Source: Chryseobacterium vaccae
GTDB taxonomy: Bacteria > Bacteroidota > Bacteroidia > Flavobacteriales > Weeksellaceae
Reading direction: 5' to 3'
Assembly (NCBI RefSeq): GCF_009602705.1
Contig: NZ_VSWH01000001.1
Span: forward strand, 3,410,001 to 3,474,000
Length of the DNA: 64,000 nt
Shown here: one piece after another, positions 17,693 to 26,292 of the stretch
Position numbering within the stretch: position 1 is the first letter of the stretch
Layout of the letters: each line of letters begins with the position of its first letter
The notes under the pieces: generated by a model
The model's input: the letters and a program-made list of their open reading frames with translations, nothing else
Told to the model about the DNA's origin: nothing
Database searches by the model: none
Position numbers and translations under genes: made by a program

Positions 17693-17718
17693 CAAAAATA
17701 GCAAAATAGTTATATTTG
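17693..17718. promoter_or_regulatory. Divergent promoter pair
   Basis: TATTTTTG on the minus strand (17700-17693) lies before the MORN gene, and TATATTTG on the plus strand (17711-17718) lies 15 bases before the gene at 17734. The two -7 boxes are only 10 bases apart, so the two genes may compete for RNA polymerase. Confidence 0.5.
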
Positions 17719-17733
17719 ATTTAAAATATTAGT

Positions 17734-18333
17734 ATGAAAAAAATATCCGTTTTACTGTTGTTGGTATTGGGTTTTATTTTTATGAAGGCACAAAACACCT
17801 ATTTTCCGCAGGTTTTTTTTGATAAAAAGATAGCCCGTGATATGCTCAGCTTCGGAAATTCCACCATAGAAGGGGTTGCTTCCACTAAACAAAAAAATAA
17901 CTGGGGAATCAAACCCGTATTCGGAACAAAACATTATGCTCCCAAAGGAACCGTTGTGATGCTTTTTCCTGTAACACCTTATTTTGAAGAGTTCTATAAC
18001 ATGAGGAAGAAGTATGAAAACAAAAAAACTACGGTTTACATGTCTGAAGAAGCCTTCAAATATAAAATTGAAGCCTTAACGGATGATCACGGACGTTTTA
18101 AATTTGAAAAACTGAAACCCGGGAAATATTATCTTGAAACCATCGTTAATTTCACAGCAACAGCCAGCTATCAGGAACAGACGGGAAGAACAGATACCTA
18201 TAACGGAATGGGAGGGTATATGTATTCTTCACCAATTTATCAGACTTTTTTCTATGGCTACTCAGCCGCCAACAGGGAGAGTAAATTTGTAGAAATAAAA
18301 CAGGACGGAGAACTCAAAGAAATCAACCTTTAA
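17734..18333 (+). CDS. Secreted protein with carboxypeptidase-regulatory-like domain
   Basis: 199 residues. Signal peptide 1-19 (ending FMKAQ). The segment GRFKFEKLKPGKYYLETIV is the typical end of a carboxypeptidase-regulatory-like or prealbumin-like beta-sandwich. The Gly/Tyr-rich stretch (YNGMGGYMYSSPIYQTFFYG) is unusual. No enzyme motif. A structural envelope role is possible. Convergent with the bestrophin gene. Confidence 0.7.
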   Translation: MKKISVLLLLVLGFIFMKAQNTYFPQVFFDKKIARDMLSFGNSTIEGVASTKQKNNWGIKPVFGTKHYAPKGTVVMLFPVTPYFEEFYNMRKKYENKKTTVYMSEEAFKYKIEALTDDHGRFKFEKLKPGKYYLETIVNFTATASYQEQTGRTDTYNGMGGYMYSSPIYQTFFYGYSAANRESKFVEIKQDGELKEINL

Positions 18334-18343
18334 GGCTGATTCC

Positions 18344-19222
18344 TTATTTTTTGCTCATGATCTGATGAACATTTTTTTCGATATTCTGAGCTAATGTTTC
18401 CATTGGAATATCATTTTCATCATTATTAAAAGGATCTTCAATCTCTTCTGCAATAAGTTCAAGGCTCATCAGCACGTAATATACAAAAACGGTAAGAGGG
18501 ATCATGAAAAGCCCGATGGTAATTACATAAGCAATAGGAAGCGCAAATACATAAAGGATAATGAACTTCTTAATGAAAGAAGAATAAGAGTAAGGAATAG
18601 GAGTGTTTTTAATTCTCTCACATCCTCCGCATACTTCCAGAAAGCCGGATAATTGGGTGTCCAGATAAAGCATTTCAATTTCTGAAATTTTACCTTCTTT
18701 TTTCAACTGGTTCAGCTTATGGCTTAAAAGGATGATAATTTCACTTGGCCCGTGATTTTTAAGTGATTTTTCAATTTCAGAATAATCTTCATCCAAAGCC
18801 AGTCTCGTAGATTCTTTGGAAAGGTGCTTGGCTAAAAAGTGAGGAAAATATTTTAAATATCGTGAAATCTGTTCTGCATCCTGGCGGTTATCCCCAAGAA
18901 TGGTATTGATCTTTATGGCAAAGTTTCTGGTGTCGTTCACTAATTTTCCCCAAAGTTTTCTCCCTTCCCACCATCGGTCATAAGCCGTGTTAGTTCTGAA
19001 AACGAGTAAAAGAGACAACACAAATCCCAGTAAAGAATGAATCATTCCTACATTGCTGACAGCGGATTTGGACGTCAAATGGAAATATTCAACTTCTAAA
19101 TACTGAATTCCCCAGGAATATAACCCTACAAGAACCATACTAGGAAACAGAATTTTTAAAGTGTCACTTTTATGTAAGCTGAAAAGGATTTTCAGGAAAT
19201 GTTTGGTGTTGTAGACTCTCAT
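18344..19222 (-). CDS. Bestrophin family anion channel-like protein
   Basis: 292 residues, standard for bacterial bestrophins. Four hydrophobic helices and the family hallmarks HSLLGFVLSLLLVFRTNTAYDRWWEGRK (in two parts: HSLLGFVLSLLLVFR and TNTAYDRWWEGRKLWG) and the C-terminal IEDPFNNDENDIPM, which matches the calcium-clasp-like acidic cluster. It forms a pentameric inner-membrane channel for anions or cations. Monocistronic. Confidence 0.92.
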   Translation of the reverse strand: MRVYNTKHFLKILFSLHKSDTLKILFPSMVLVGLYSWGIQYLEVEYFHLTSKSAVSNVGMIHSLLGFVLSLLLVFRTNTAYDRWWEGRKLWGKLVNDTRNFAIKINTILGDNRQDAEQISRYLKYFPHFLAKHLSKESTRLALDEDYSEIEKSLKNHGPSEIIILLSHKLNQLKKEGKISEIEMLYLDTQLSGFLEVCGGCERIKNTPIPYSYSSFIKKFIILYVFALPIAYVITIGLFMIPLTVFVYYVLMSLELIAEEIEDPFNNDENDIPMETLAQNIEKNVHQIMSKK

Positions 19223-19239
19223 AAATTTACTTGGTATTA

Positions 19240-19247
19240 CAAATATA
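19240..19247 (-). promoter_or_regulatory. -7 box of the bestrophin gene
   Basis: The minus strand reads TATATTTG, 18 bases before the ATG. Confidence 0.4.
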
Positions 19248-19276
19248 ATTTTTTTTCATTTTATCTGTTTTCCGTA

Positions 19277-19336
19277 CGAGACATCCTGTTTTAAAAATAT
19301 TTTGTGTCTTTGGCATAAATTTTTTTTAATGTCTCG
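19277..19336. repeat. Imperfect inverted repeat in the bestrophin-cupin gap
   Basis: CGAGACAT (19277-19284) and ATGTCTCG (19329-19336) form an 8-bp perfect inverted repeat, with two further pairs if one G is bulged. It flanks 44 AT-rich bases that include TTTGTGTCTTTGGCA, text typical of flavobacterial intergenic repeats. Confidence 0.45.
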
Positions 19337-19486
19337 GTAAATAATCTTTCAGCTCCCATAAATTCTATAGTTTTCAAGGATAAGAGAAAGTCATTGATGG
19401 AAAATGATAACGAATATTAGCTTTAAGTTTCTGCAGATTTTAAAAAAACACTATTTTTATTTCACATTAAATAACAGAAAAATAAA

Positions 19487-20365
19487 ATGATCCTCGAAAA
19501 TGTAGATGTTGTTAACGATATCAGCAAAGAAGACTTTCAGAACAACTATTTCAGGAAGCAGAAGCCGCTTCTGATTAAAAATTTTGCAAGCCGCTGGGAT
19601 GCTTTCGATAAATGGAATCTTGCCTATATCCGTGAAAAAGCAGGTGATCAGGAAGTTCCTTTATATGATAATAGACCGGCTGATGCCTCTAAAAGTTCAG
19701 ACGCTCCGGTAACACATATGAAAATGAAGGAGTATATTGATACTATTAAAAGCAAACCCTCCGACCTTCGTATTTTTTTCTACATTATCACAGACCGCCT
19801 TCCGGAACTGCTGAAAAACTTTACTTATCCGGATCTGGGGATGAAGTTTTTTAAAAGGCTTCCCACATTGTTTTTCGGAGGCAGTGAAGCTCACGTTCTG
19901 ATGCATTATGATGTAGATCTGGGTGATTTTATGCATATTCATTTTGAAGGAAAAAAGAGAATTCTGCTGTTTGATCAAAAGCAGTCTCCTTTCCTGTATA
20001 AAGTCCCATTATCTGTTCATACCATTTATGATCTGGATTACGAAAATCCGGATTACGAGAAATTCCCTGCATTGAAATACGCCAAGGGCTATGAAATTTT
20101 TATGGAGCACGGAGATGCCCTTTTTATTCCGGGAGCATTCTGGCACTTCAACCGTTATCTTGAACCGGGTTTTTCCCTTTCACTAAGAGCACTTCCCAAC
20201 AAGCCGAAAGTTTTTGCCAATATGCTGTACCACGTTTTTATCATGCGTTACACAGATAAGATTCTGCGTAAACTGTTTAAGGAAAAGTGGGTGAACTATA
20301 AGCAGAAATGGGCCTATGAGAAAAGCTCGGAGGCGTTGGAGAAACATTTAAAAACAGGGAAATAG
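19487..20365 (+). CDS. Cupin-like / JmjC-fold protein, putative 2-oxoglutarate oxygenase
   Basis: 292 residues. The N-terminal part (FQNNYFRKQKPLLIKNFASRWDAFDKW) is typical of cupin_8/JmjC hydroxylases. The iron-binding HxD is in VLMHYDVDLGDFMHIHF and the distal His in FIPGAFWHFNRYLEPG. An Fe(II)/2-oxoglutarate-dependent hydroxylase is inferred; the substrate is unknown. Monocistronic. Confidence 0.85.
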   Translation: MILENVDVVNDISKEDFQNNYFRKQKPLLIKNFASRWDAFDKWNLAYIREKAGDQEVPLYDNRPADASKSSDAPVTHMKMKEYIDTIKSKPSDLRIFFYIITDRLPELLKNFTYPDLGMKFFKRLPTLFFGGSEAHVLMHYDVDLGDFMHIHFEGKKRILLFDQKQSPFLYKVPLSVHTIYDLDYENPDYEKFPALKYAKGYEIFMEHGDALFIPGAFWHFNRYLEPGFSLSLRALPNKPKVFANMLYHVFIMRYTDKILRKLFKEKWVNYKQKWAYEKSSEALEKHLKTGK

Positions 20366-20516
20366 TTTTTTAGACAGGAAGAAGGAAAAGGGAGGATGGA
20401 AGCTCTGATTTGTTCTCAACATTATTTTTGAGCAGCAATAGATTTTAAATATCAGATAGGGAAAATTTGAAGAAAAAGTACTTTTGTTTTTCTGGTTTCA
20501 AAAACTTCCCTCTTCC

Positions 20517-21047
20517 TTACTCATTAATCAATCCGAAAATTTTGGCATCCACAAACTTTCCTTTCTCAAAGAAGAAATCGCGGAGAAAACCTTCTTCTTT
20601 AAAGTTAAGAGATTTTAAAAGTTTTTCAGAGGCAATATTGGCAGGATCGATGAAGGCATCTACCCGGTGAAGCTGTAGGGTTTCAAATCCAAAGGTTAAA
20701 ATAGGAAGAACAGCTTCTTTCATATATGAGTTTCGCCAGAATTTTGGATTCAGCTCATATCCAATCTCAGCTTTATAATGTTCTTTGTGCCAGTTGTGAT
20801 ATCCGCAGGTTCCGATGACTCTCTTTTCAGATTTAAGCTCCAATGCCCAGCGGAATCCCTTTCCCTTCTCGAATTCACCATTGAAATGAGTGATGATATT
20901 CTGAGCGTCTTCTATGGTTTTAAAAGGAGCCAGGTCATAATATTCCATTACTTCATTAAGAGAAAAGTATTCAAACAGATCTTCTGCATCATCAGGAGTA
21001 AGCTGCCTTAAGATAAGTCTTTCAGTTTCTAATACCGGATAGATCAT
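20517..21047 (-). CDS. GNAT family N-acetyltransferase (RimJ/RimL type)
   Basis: 176 residues. The opening LETERLILRQLTPDD and the acetyl-CoA segment (AEIGYELNPKFWRNSYMKEAV, matching the family's G-x-G/A loop) are characteristic, as is ANIASEKLLKSLNFKEEGFLRDFF near the C-terminus. Same family and length as the acetyltransferase at 661 but clearly diverged. Substrate unknown. Confidence 0.9.
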   Translation of the reverse strand: MIYPVLETERLILRQLTPDDAEDLFEYFSLNEVMEYYDLAPFKTIEDAQNIITHFNGEFEKGKGFRWALELKSEKRVIGTCGYHNWHKEHYKAEIGYELNPKFWRNSYMKEAVLPILTFGFETLQLHRVDAFIDPANIASEKLLKSLNFKEEGFLRDFFFEKGKFVDAKIFGLINE

Positions 21048-21167
21048 TATGGTTTATTTTACTGAAAAATACGATAAATATTTTGTTTTGAAGAACATTA
21101 GTATCAAACAATATCTCCGGATGGCGATTAATTTCTGAACAAATTACAAAGCGTGAATTTATTTTTT

Positions 21168-21175
21168 TAAATTTG
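21168..21175 (+). promoter_or_regulatory. -7 box (TAAATTTG) of mutS
   Basis: TAAATTTG lies 16 bases before the mutS ATG. The -33 element is not evident. Confidence 0.45.
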
Positions 21176-21191
21176 GACCTCATTTTTTATT

Positions 21192-23780
21192 ATGGCAAAA
21201 ACGAAGAAGGAAACCCCGCTAATGACGCAGTATAATACCATCAAGGCAAAATACCCTGATGCACTTCTGCTGTTCAGAGTAGGGGACTTTTATGAAACTT
21301 TCGGGCAGGATGCCGTGAAAACATCCCAAATCCTGGGCATTGTTCTTACCAAAAGAGCAAACGGAGATGGAAGTATAGAATTGGCCGGATTTCCACACCA
21401 TTCAGTAGACTCATATCTTCCCAAATTGGTAAGAGCAGGAATGAGGGTGGCCATCTGTGATCAGCTGGAAGACCCTAAAATGGTGAAAGGAATTGTAAAA
21501 AGAGGCGTTACAGAATTGGTAACACCGGGGGTTACTTTTAATGATCAGGTACTGAATTCAAAAAAGAATAATTTTCTTCTTGCCCTGCATAAAGAAAAGG
21601 AAAAATACGGAATCGCTTTGGTAGATGTTTCTACCGGAGAATTTCTGGTAAGCGAAGGAAATTTAGACAAGCTTCTGCATATCGTTAATACTTTTGATCC
21701 AAGTGAGATCATTTATCAGAGAAGTATGCAGATGCCGGAACAGCTGAAAAATAAAAGTGCTTTTAAGCTTGAAGACTGGGCTTTCCAGTATAATTTTGCC
21801 TATGAAAAACTAACTTCTCATTTTAAGACCAATTCTTTAAAGGGATTCGGGGTAGAAAATCTTCCGCTGGCCATTACAGCTGCAGGAGCTATTTTTGCTT
21901 ATCTGGTAGAAGATACCCATCATAATCTGCTCGCCCATATTACGAAATTGCAAACCATTCCACAGGAAGATTACCTGATGATGGACAGTTTTACCCTGAG
22001 AAATCTGGAAATTGTTTATCCAAGCAACCCTCAGGGGAAGTCTCTTCTGGATATCATTGATAAAACGTCTACTCCAATGGGAGGAAGGTTGTTGAGAAGA
22101 AGAATTATCCTTCCTTTAAAATCGGTGGAAGAGATCATGAGAAGGCTTTCCCTGATCGACTTTTTAAACGAAAATGACAGCCTTAAATATGAAATTTGTC
22201 AGCTGTTGAAATCTATTTCAGACCTTGACCGTCTGATGGGAAAACTGGCTGCAGAGAAAATATCTCCGAAAGAACTGGGATATCTGCGTCAGAGTTTGAT
22301 CAATATTCATACAATAAAAGGACTGCTTCATCCGCATGCTGATGTATTGGCGTGGTTGGAACCGTTGTTTGATCTGGAGGAACTGATTAAACTTTTACAA
22401 AGCCGCCTCAACGAAGAACTTCCGGTGAATATTTCAAAAGGAAATATCATTAAAGAAGGTGTTTCTGAAGAATTGGACCGCCTGAGAGGCCTTCAAAGTA
22501 AAGGAAGAGGTTTTCTGGATGAAATGTGCCAAAGAGAGATTGAAAGAACGGGAATTTCGAGTTTGAAAATTGATTTCAACAATGTTTTCGGCTATTTTAT
22601 TGAAGTAAGAAATACGCACAAAGATAAAGTTCCGGGTGAATGGGTAAGAAAACAAACCCTTGTGAATGCGGAGCGATACATTACCGAGGAGCTGAAAGAA
22701 TATGAAAACCAGATTCTGGGAGCTGAAGAAAAAATAGGAGTTCTTGAGAATGAGCTGTACAGAAATGTATGTTCAGAAACGATGATCTATATTGATCAGA
22801 TCCAAGGGAACTCCAATATTATTGCCCAGCTTGATGTGGCTGCAGGTCTTTCTGAGCTTGCTGTTTCTGAGAGCTATACCAAGCCTGTTCTGAATGACGG
22901 TTTTGCAATAGACCTTAAAGAAGCAAGGCACCCGATTATTGAAAATGCCCTTCCTTTAGGGGAAAAATATATTCCGAACGATATCTTTTTAGATAAAGAT
23001 TCTCAGCAGATCATTATGGTTACAGGCCCGAACATGGCCGGTAAATCAGCGATCCTCCGTCAGACCGCAATTGTATGTCTTCTGGCGCAGATCGGGAGCT
23101 TTGTGCCTGCCAAACATGCAGAGATCGGAATGCTGGACAAGATTTTTACAAGAGTAGGAGCCACTGATAATATTTCTGCCGGAGAATCTACATTCATGGT
23201 AGAAATGAATGAAGCAGCCAATATCCTGAACAATATTTCCGAAAGAAGCCTTATTCTTCTGGATGAGATAGGAAGAGGAACCTCTACCTATGACGGGGTT
23301 TCTATCGCATGGGCTATTGCAGAATATCTTCACCTGCATCCAAGCCAGGCCAAGACTCTGTTCGCGACACACTATCATGAACTGAACGAGATGACGGTAA
23401 ATTTTGACCGTGTTAAAAATTTCCACGTTTCTATCCAGGAAAATAAAGGGAATATCATCTTTTTAAGAAAACTGATTCCGGGCGGAAGTGAACACAGCTT
23501 TGGTATTCATGTGGCAAAACTGGCCGGAATGCCTGCGAAAGTAGTCAACAGGGCTAATGAGATCCTGAAAACGCTTGAAGCGAGCCGTACTCAAGGTGGA
23601 AATACCTCGGAAAGCATCAAACGGGTAACGGAAGAGAATATGCAGCTTTCTTTCTTCCAGCTGGATGACCCGGTCCTGGAAAATATCAGAGAAGAGCTTA
23701 CCAAAATAGATATCAACACGCTGACACCTATTGAAGCTTTAATGAAACTGAATTCGATAAAAAAAATGATTGGAGGTTAA
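21192..23780 (+). CDS. mutS: DNA mismatch repair ATPase MutS
   Basis: 862 residues, full length. The mismatch-recognition F-x-E is Phe33-Tyr-Glu35 in GDFYETFG. Connector and lever domains follow (SLLDIIDKTSTPMGGRLLRR, FNNVFGYFIEVRNTHKDKVP). Walker A GPNMAGKS is at about 612-619, then the ST..MVEMNEA signature helix, Walker B LILLDEIGRGTSTYDG and the FATHYHEL switch. It recognises mispairs and small loops and recruits MutL. No mutL lies next to it. The final codons form half of the terminator stem. Confidence 0.98.
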   Translation: MAKTKKETPLMTQYNTIKAKYPDALLLFRVGDFYETFGQDAVKTSQILGIVLTKRANGDGSIELAGFPHHSVDSYLPKLVRAGMRVAICDQLEDPKMVKGIVKRGVTELVTPGVTFNDQVLNSKKNNFLLALHKEKEKYGIALVDVSTGEFLVSEGNLDKLLHIVNTFDPSEIIYQRSMQMPEQLKNKSAFKLEDWAFQYNFAYEKLTSHFKTNSLKGFGVENLPLAITAAGAIFAYLVEDTHHNLLAHITKLQTIPQEDYLMMDSFTLRNLEIVYPSNPQGKSLLDIIDKTSTPMGGRLLRRRIILPLKSVEEIMRRLSLIDFLNENDSLKYEICQLLKSISDLDRLMGKLAAEKISPKELGYLRQSLINIHTIKGLLHPHADVLAWLEPLFDLEELIKLLQSRLNEELPVNISKGNIIKEGVSEELDRLRGLQSKGRGFLDEMCQREIERTGISSLKIDFNNVFGYFIEVRNTHKDKVPGEWVRKQTLVNAERYITEELKEYENQILGAEEKIGVLENELYRNVCSETMIYIDQIQGNSNIIAQLDVAAGLSELAVSESYTKPVLNDGFAIDLKEARHPIIENALPLGEKYIPNDIFLDKDSQQIIMVTGPNMAGKSAILRQTAIVCLLAQIGSFVPAKHAEIGMLDKIFTRVGATDNISAGESTFMVEMNEAANILNNISERSLILLDEIGRGTSTYDGVSIAWAIAEYLHLHPSQAKTLFATHYHELNEMTVNFDRVKNFHVSIQENKGNIIFLRKLIPGGSEHSFGIHVAKLAGMPAKVVNRANEILKTLEASRTQGGNTSESIKRVTEENMQLSFFQLDDPVLENIREELTKIDINTLTPIEALMKLNSIKKMIGG

Positions 23781-23794
23781 TCCAATCATTTTTT
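23761..23794. terminator. Terminator overlapping the end of mutS
   Basis: 14-bp stem AAAAAATGATTGGA/TCCAATCATTTTTT around a 6-base loop that holds the mutS stop codon. The left arm is coding sequence for the last MutS residues. A T-rich tail on the plus strand and an A-rich left arm make it bidirectional. Confidence 0.8.
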
Positions 23795-23810
23795 ATTTCA
23801 GAGAATAAGA

Positions 23811-23969
23811 CTAACAGCAGTATCCGTCTTTACCTTTCGGCCCGATAATCAGAAAATGACTTACACCTCTGAGTTTGCATAAACCTTCTGCGCATGCTCC
23901 GGCTCCTCCGTTAATCTCTTTCAGCTCGCTTTTAGTGAGTTTTCTTTTTTGAATGCTTGATTTTTTCAT
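23811..23969 (-). CDS. Double-glycine leader peptide, bacteriocin-like, cysteine-rich core
   Basis: 52 residues from the ATG at 23969; a start 10 codons further up is possible but would precede the usual MKK leader start. The leader is MKKSSIQKRKLTKSELKEI followed by NGG, the classical double-glycine cleavage site. The core is 30 residues with four cysteines, two of them the last two residues. Such peptides are exported by PCAT-type ABC transporters with a C39 peptidase; none is nearby. Antimicrobial or signalling activity is only inferred. Confidence 0.65.
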   Translation of the reverse strand: MKKSSIQKRKLTKSELKEINGGAGACAEGLCKLRGVSHFLIIGPKGKDGYCC

Positions 23970-24124
23970 ATTATTTAGATTGGGTTGTGTATAATTCAAA
24001 ACGGAGTGATTAAAATATTATTGTGTAAGAAATAAATACAGTCTTCTGAATAGTAATAAAGTAAAAAAACGGGCTATTGTAAAGATTTACTTCAGGCCAA
24101 TGAATTAATTTGTTATTTTTGAAT

Positions 24125-24613
24125 ATGAAGAATTGGATAACACTATTATTTATCTTTCTCAGTTTCACGGTATTTAAAGCCCAGCAATCTGACCTGAAAG
24201 TAATGAAATATGAAGAACTGGAAAAGCGTATTCAGCAGGAAAATGATCAACTGCTGGTCGTTAATTTCTGGTCTACCACCTGTGCTCCTTGTGTTAAAGA
24301 GCTTCCTCATTTTATGGAAATCAATAACAAAAACTCAGGGAATCCGAAATTTAAAATGATTCTGATTTCCCTTGACAGGCTGGCTGACAAAGAAAGGGTA
24401 ATGAAATTCATAAAAAATAAAAACCTGACTGCTGAGGTGATTCTTCTGGATGACATTAAAAGAATGAATACATGGATTCCCAGGTTTGAAAAAAACTGGG
24501 ACGGAAATATTCCCGTTACCCTATTCTATAAAAACGGGGAAAAAGTATATTTCAATGATGGAGAAATGAGCAGGGAAGAGCTGGAAAAAACAATTAACGA
24601 CAATTTGCAATAA
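24125..24613 (+). CDS. Secreted TlpA-like thioredoxin-fold oxidoreductase
   Basis: 162 residues from the ATG at 24125 (the TTG at 24110 is less likely). Signal peptide about 1-19. The thioredoxin fold has the redox motif in FWSTTCAPCVKELPHF (C-A-P-C), followed by the cis-Pro region (NIPVTLFYKNGEK). A periplasmic disulfide reductase like TlpA/ResA is inferred. It lies nine bases before the next gene, which is also a thioredoxin-fold protein. Confidence 0.88.
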   Translation: MKNWITLLFIFLSFTVFKAQQSDLKVMKYEELEKRIQQENDQLLVVNFWSTTCAPCVKELPHFMEINNKNSGNPKFKMILISLDRLADKERVMKFIKNKNLTAEVILLDDIKRMNTWIPRFEKNWDGNIPVTLFYKNGEKVYFNDGEMSREELEKTINDNLQ

Positions 24614-24622
24614 AAATAGAAT

Positions 24623-25282
24623 ATGAAAAATTTAAAAATTCTACTAACAGCATGTATCGCAGGATTAGGGCTGCTAAGCTTCACCGCGGTCAATCATAAC
24701 GATAATAATCCTGTGCAAGTTAATGCTTCTTCTGCTGTGAAAGGCTATGAGGTAGGGGACGAAGCAACCGATTTTAAACTGAAAAATGTTGACGGGAAAA
24801 TGGTTTCTCTAAGCGATTTTAAAAGCGCTAAAGGATTTATTGTCATTTTCACCTGTAATCATTGTCCGTACGCTAAAAAATATGAAGACCGGATTATTGA
24901 ACTTGATGAAAAGTTTAAAAATCAGGGATATCCGGTAATTGCGATCAATCCTAACGATCCCAATGTACAGCCGGAAGATGGCTATAAAGAAATGATTGTC
25001 CGGGCCAAGCAGAAAGGATTCACCTTTCCTTATCTGGTGGATGAAGGACAGAAAATCTATCCACAGTATGGAGCCACCAAGACCCCGCATGTTTTTGTGC
25101 TGAAGAAAGAAGAAGGGAAAAATATTGTGAAATATATAGGGGCTATTGACAATAATTATGATAACCCGAATGATGTTTCAGAATACTATGTACAGGATGC
25201 TGTGACTACACTGCTGAAAGAGGGAACTGTAAAAATGCAGAAAACAGTCGCTATCGGGTGCACCATAAAAGTAAAGAAATAA
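24623..25282 (+). CDS. Secreted AhpC/TSA-type thioredoxin-family protein
   Basis: 219 residues. Signal peptide about 1-25. The domain opens GDEATDFKLKNVDGKMVSLSDF as in AhpC/TSA proteins and carries the CNHC motif in IFTCNHCPYAKKYEDR, the signature of a widespread subgroup of thioredoxin-like proteins of unknown partner. The cis-Pro loop is GATKTPHVFVL. Second gene of a two-gene operon with the TlpA-like protein; a terminator follows. Confidence 0.88.
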   Translation: MKNLKILLTACIAGLGLLSFTAVNHNDNNPVQVNASSAVKGYEVGDEATDFKLKNVDGKMVSLSDFKSAKGFIVIFTCNHCPYAKKYEDRIIELDEKFKNQGYPVIAINPNDPNVQPEDGYKEMIVRAKQKGFTFPYLVDEGQKIYPQYGATKTPHVFVLKKEEGKNIVKYIGAIDNNYDNPNDVSEYYVQDAVTTLLKEGTVKMQKTVAIGCTIKVKK

Positions 25283-25309
25283 ATATATTTGCCTTACGGT
25301 TTGCTATAG

Positions 25310-25338
25310 ATCGGTATTCTTAAGAGTACCGATTTTTT
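25310..25338 (+). terminator. Terminator of the thioredoxin-fold operon
   Basis: 7-bp stem ATCGGTA/TACCGAT with an inner TCTT/AAGA pairing, followed by six T. It ends directly before a possible upstream start of the next gene, which argues for the internal start at 25375. Confidence 0.7.
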
Positions 25339-25374
25339 ATGGCTAAAAATTTTAATGACCCCAAAAATCTAACC

Positions 25375-25773
25375 ATGAACTTTAAATTCAATCTGAAATA
25401 CTTTCTTCTGACCCTATTTCTCTTCCTGATAGAAATTCTCATCGCGACAAAACTGGCAGGTATATTCTTTGTAAGAGCCTATCTTGGAGATGTTATTGTG
25501 GTAATACTTCTGTATACACTGGTAAAAAGTTTTATCAGGGTAAATAATGAAAAACTGATTTTCGGAATCCTTATCTTTTCCTGTCTGGTAGAATTTGCCC
25601 AGTATTTTAAGATCGCGGAAAAACTAGGCTTCCGTCCTGGAAGCCTGATGTATATTATAATAGGTAATTCATTTTCATGGATTGATATTCTGTGCTATGC
25701 AGCAGGAGGCTTGATTCTGTACCTATTTGTAAAATATAAGCCTCAAAAAACAGATGAGATTAGTTCAATATAG
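25375..25773 (+). CDS. DUF2809 family membrane protein
   Basis: 132 residues from the ATG at 25375. An upstream ATG at 25339 directly abuts the terminator T-run and would add a non-hydrophobic tail. Four hydrophobic segments and the family features FVRAYLGDVIVVILLY, LVEFAQYF and SFSWIDILCYAAGGLI define DUF2809. Inner-membrane protein of unknown function. Confidence 0.82.
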   Translation: MNFKFNLKYFLLTLFLFLIEILIATKLAGIFFVRAYLGDVIVVILLYTLVKSFIRVNNEKLIFGILIFSCLVEFAQYFKIAEKLGFRPGSLMYIIIGNSFSWIDILCYAAGGLILYLFVKYKPQKTDEISSI

Positions 25774-25871
25774 ATTGTACTAAAAAAGGCGGAAGTTCTC
25801 CAGATCAGGAATGTATGAAGCATCAGGACTGGTTTTAACTTCCATCCTCCCTTTTCCAGCTTCCTTTTTGT

Positions 25872-26282
25872 CTATTCAAGAACAAAAACAAGAGGTTGTC
25901 TCATCTTTGCCTTCACTTTCACCCCGTCTTTTTCTGCGGGAACCCATTTGGTGGTTACCATTTTCAGCGCTCTTAAGAATTCATTTTTTACAAGCTCGTT
26001 TTCAGATGATTCTATCGCAAACTGGCTCATGCTGCCGTCTGGCTCTACTATAAATGTAGCAATTACCTTGGCGGTTTTTATATTCTCCTTGGCAGGAATA
26101 GAGGTGCGGAAGTTTTTCAAAAACTGCTGCACAAAAGCTCTGTGCCCGCCAGGGAACTCCGGATTTTTAAAATTGGCTAACGTATCCTGCGGTTTAGGAG
26201 ACGGGTCAATAGGCGGCGGAGTAATCTGGGCAAAAGTTGAAATGGCCCAGAACATTATCATAAATATCAGGTATTTTTTCAT
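25872..26282 (-). CDS. Small secreted TonB C-terminal-like protein
   Basis: 136 residues from the ATG at 26282, chosen because it starts a signal peptide (MKKYLIFMIMFWAISTFAQ) and avoids overlap with the upstream gene. After a Pro-rich linker (TPPPIDPSPKPQD) comes the TonB-like domain: EFPGGHRAFVQQFLKNFR, then TFIVEPDGSMSQFAIESS and VPAEKDGVKVKAKMRQPLVF. There is no membrane anchor beyond the signal peptide, so it is probably periplasmic. It follows the YARHG gene by 10 bases. Confidence 0.8.
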   Translation of the reverse strand: MKKYLIFMIMFWAISTFAQITPPPIDPSPKPQDTLANFKNPEFPGGHRAFVQQFLKNFRTSIPAKENIKTAKVIATFIVEPDGSMSQFAIESSENELVKNEFLRALKMVTTKWVPAEKDGVKVKAKMRQPLVFVLE

Positions 26283-26292
26283 GCCGTTAAAA

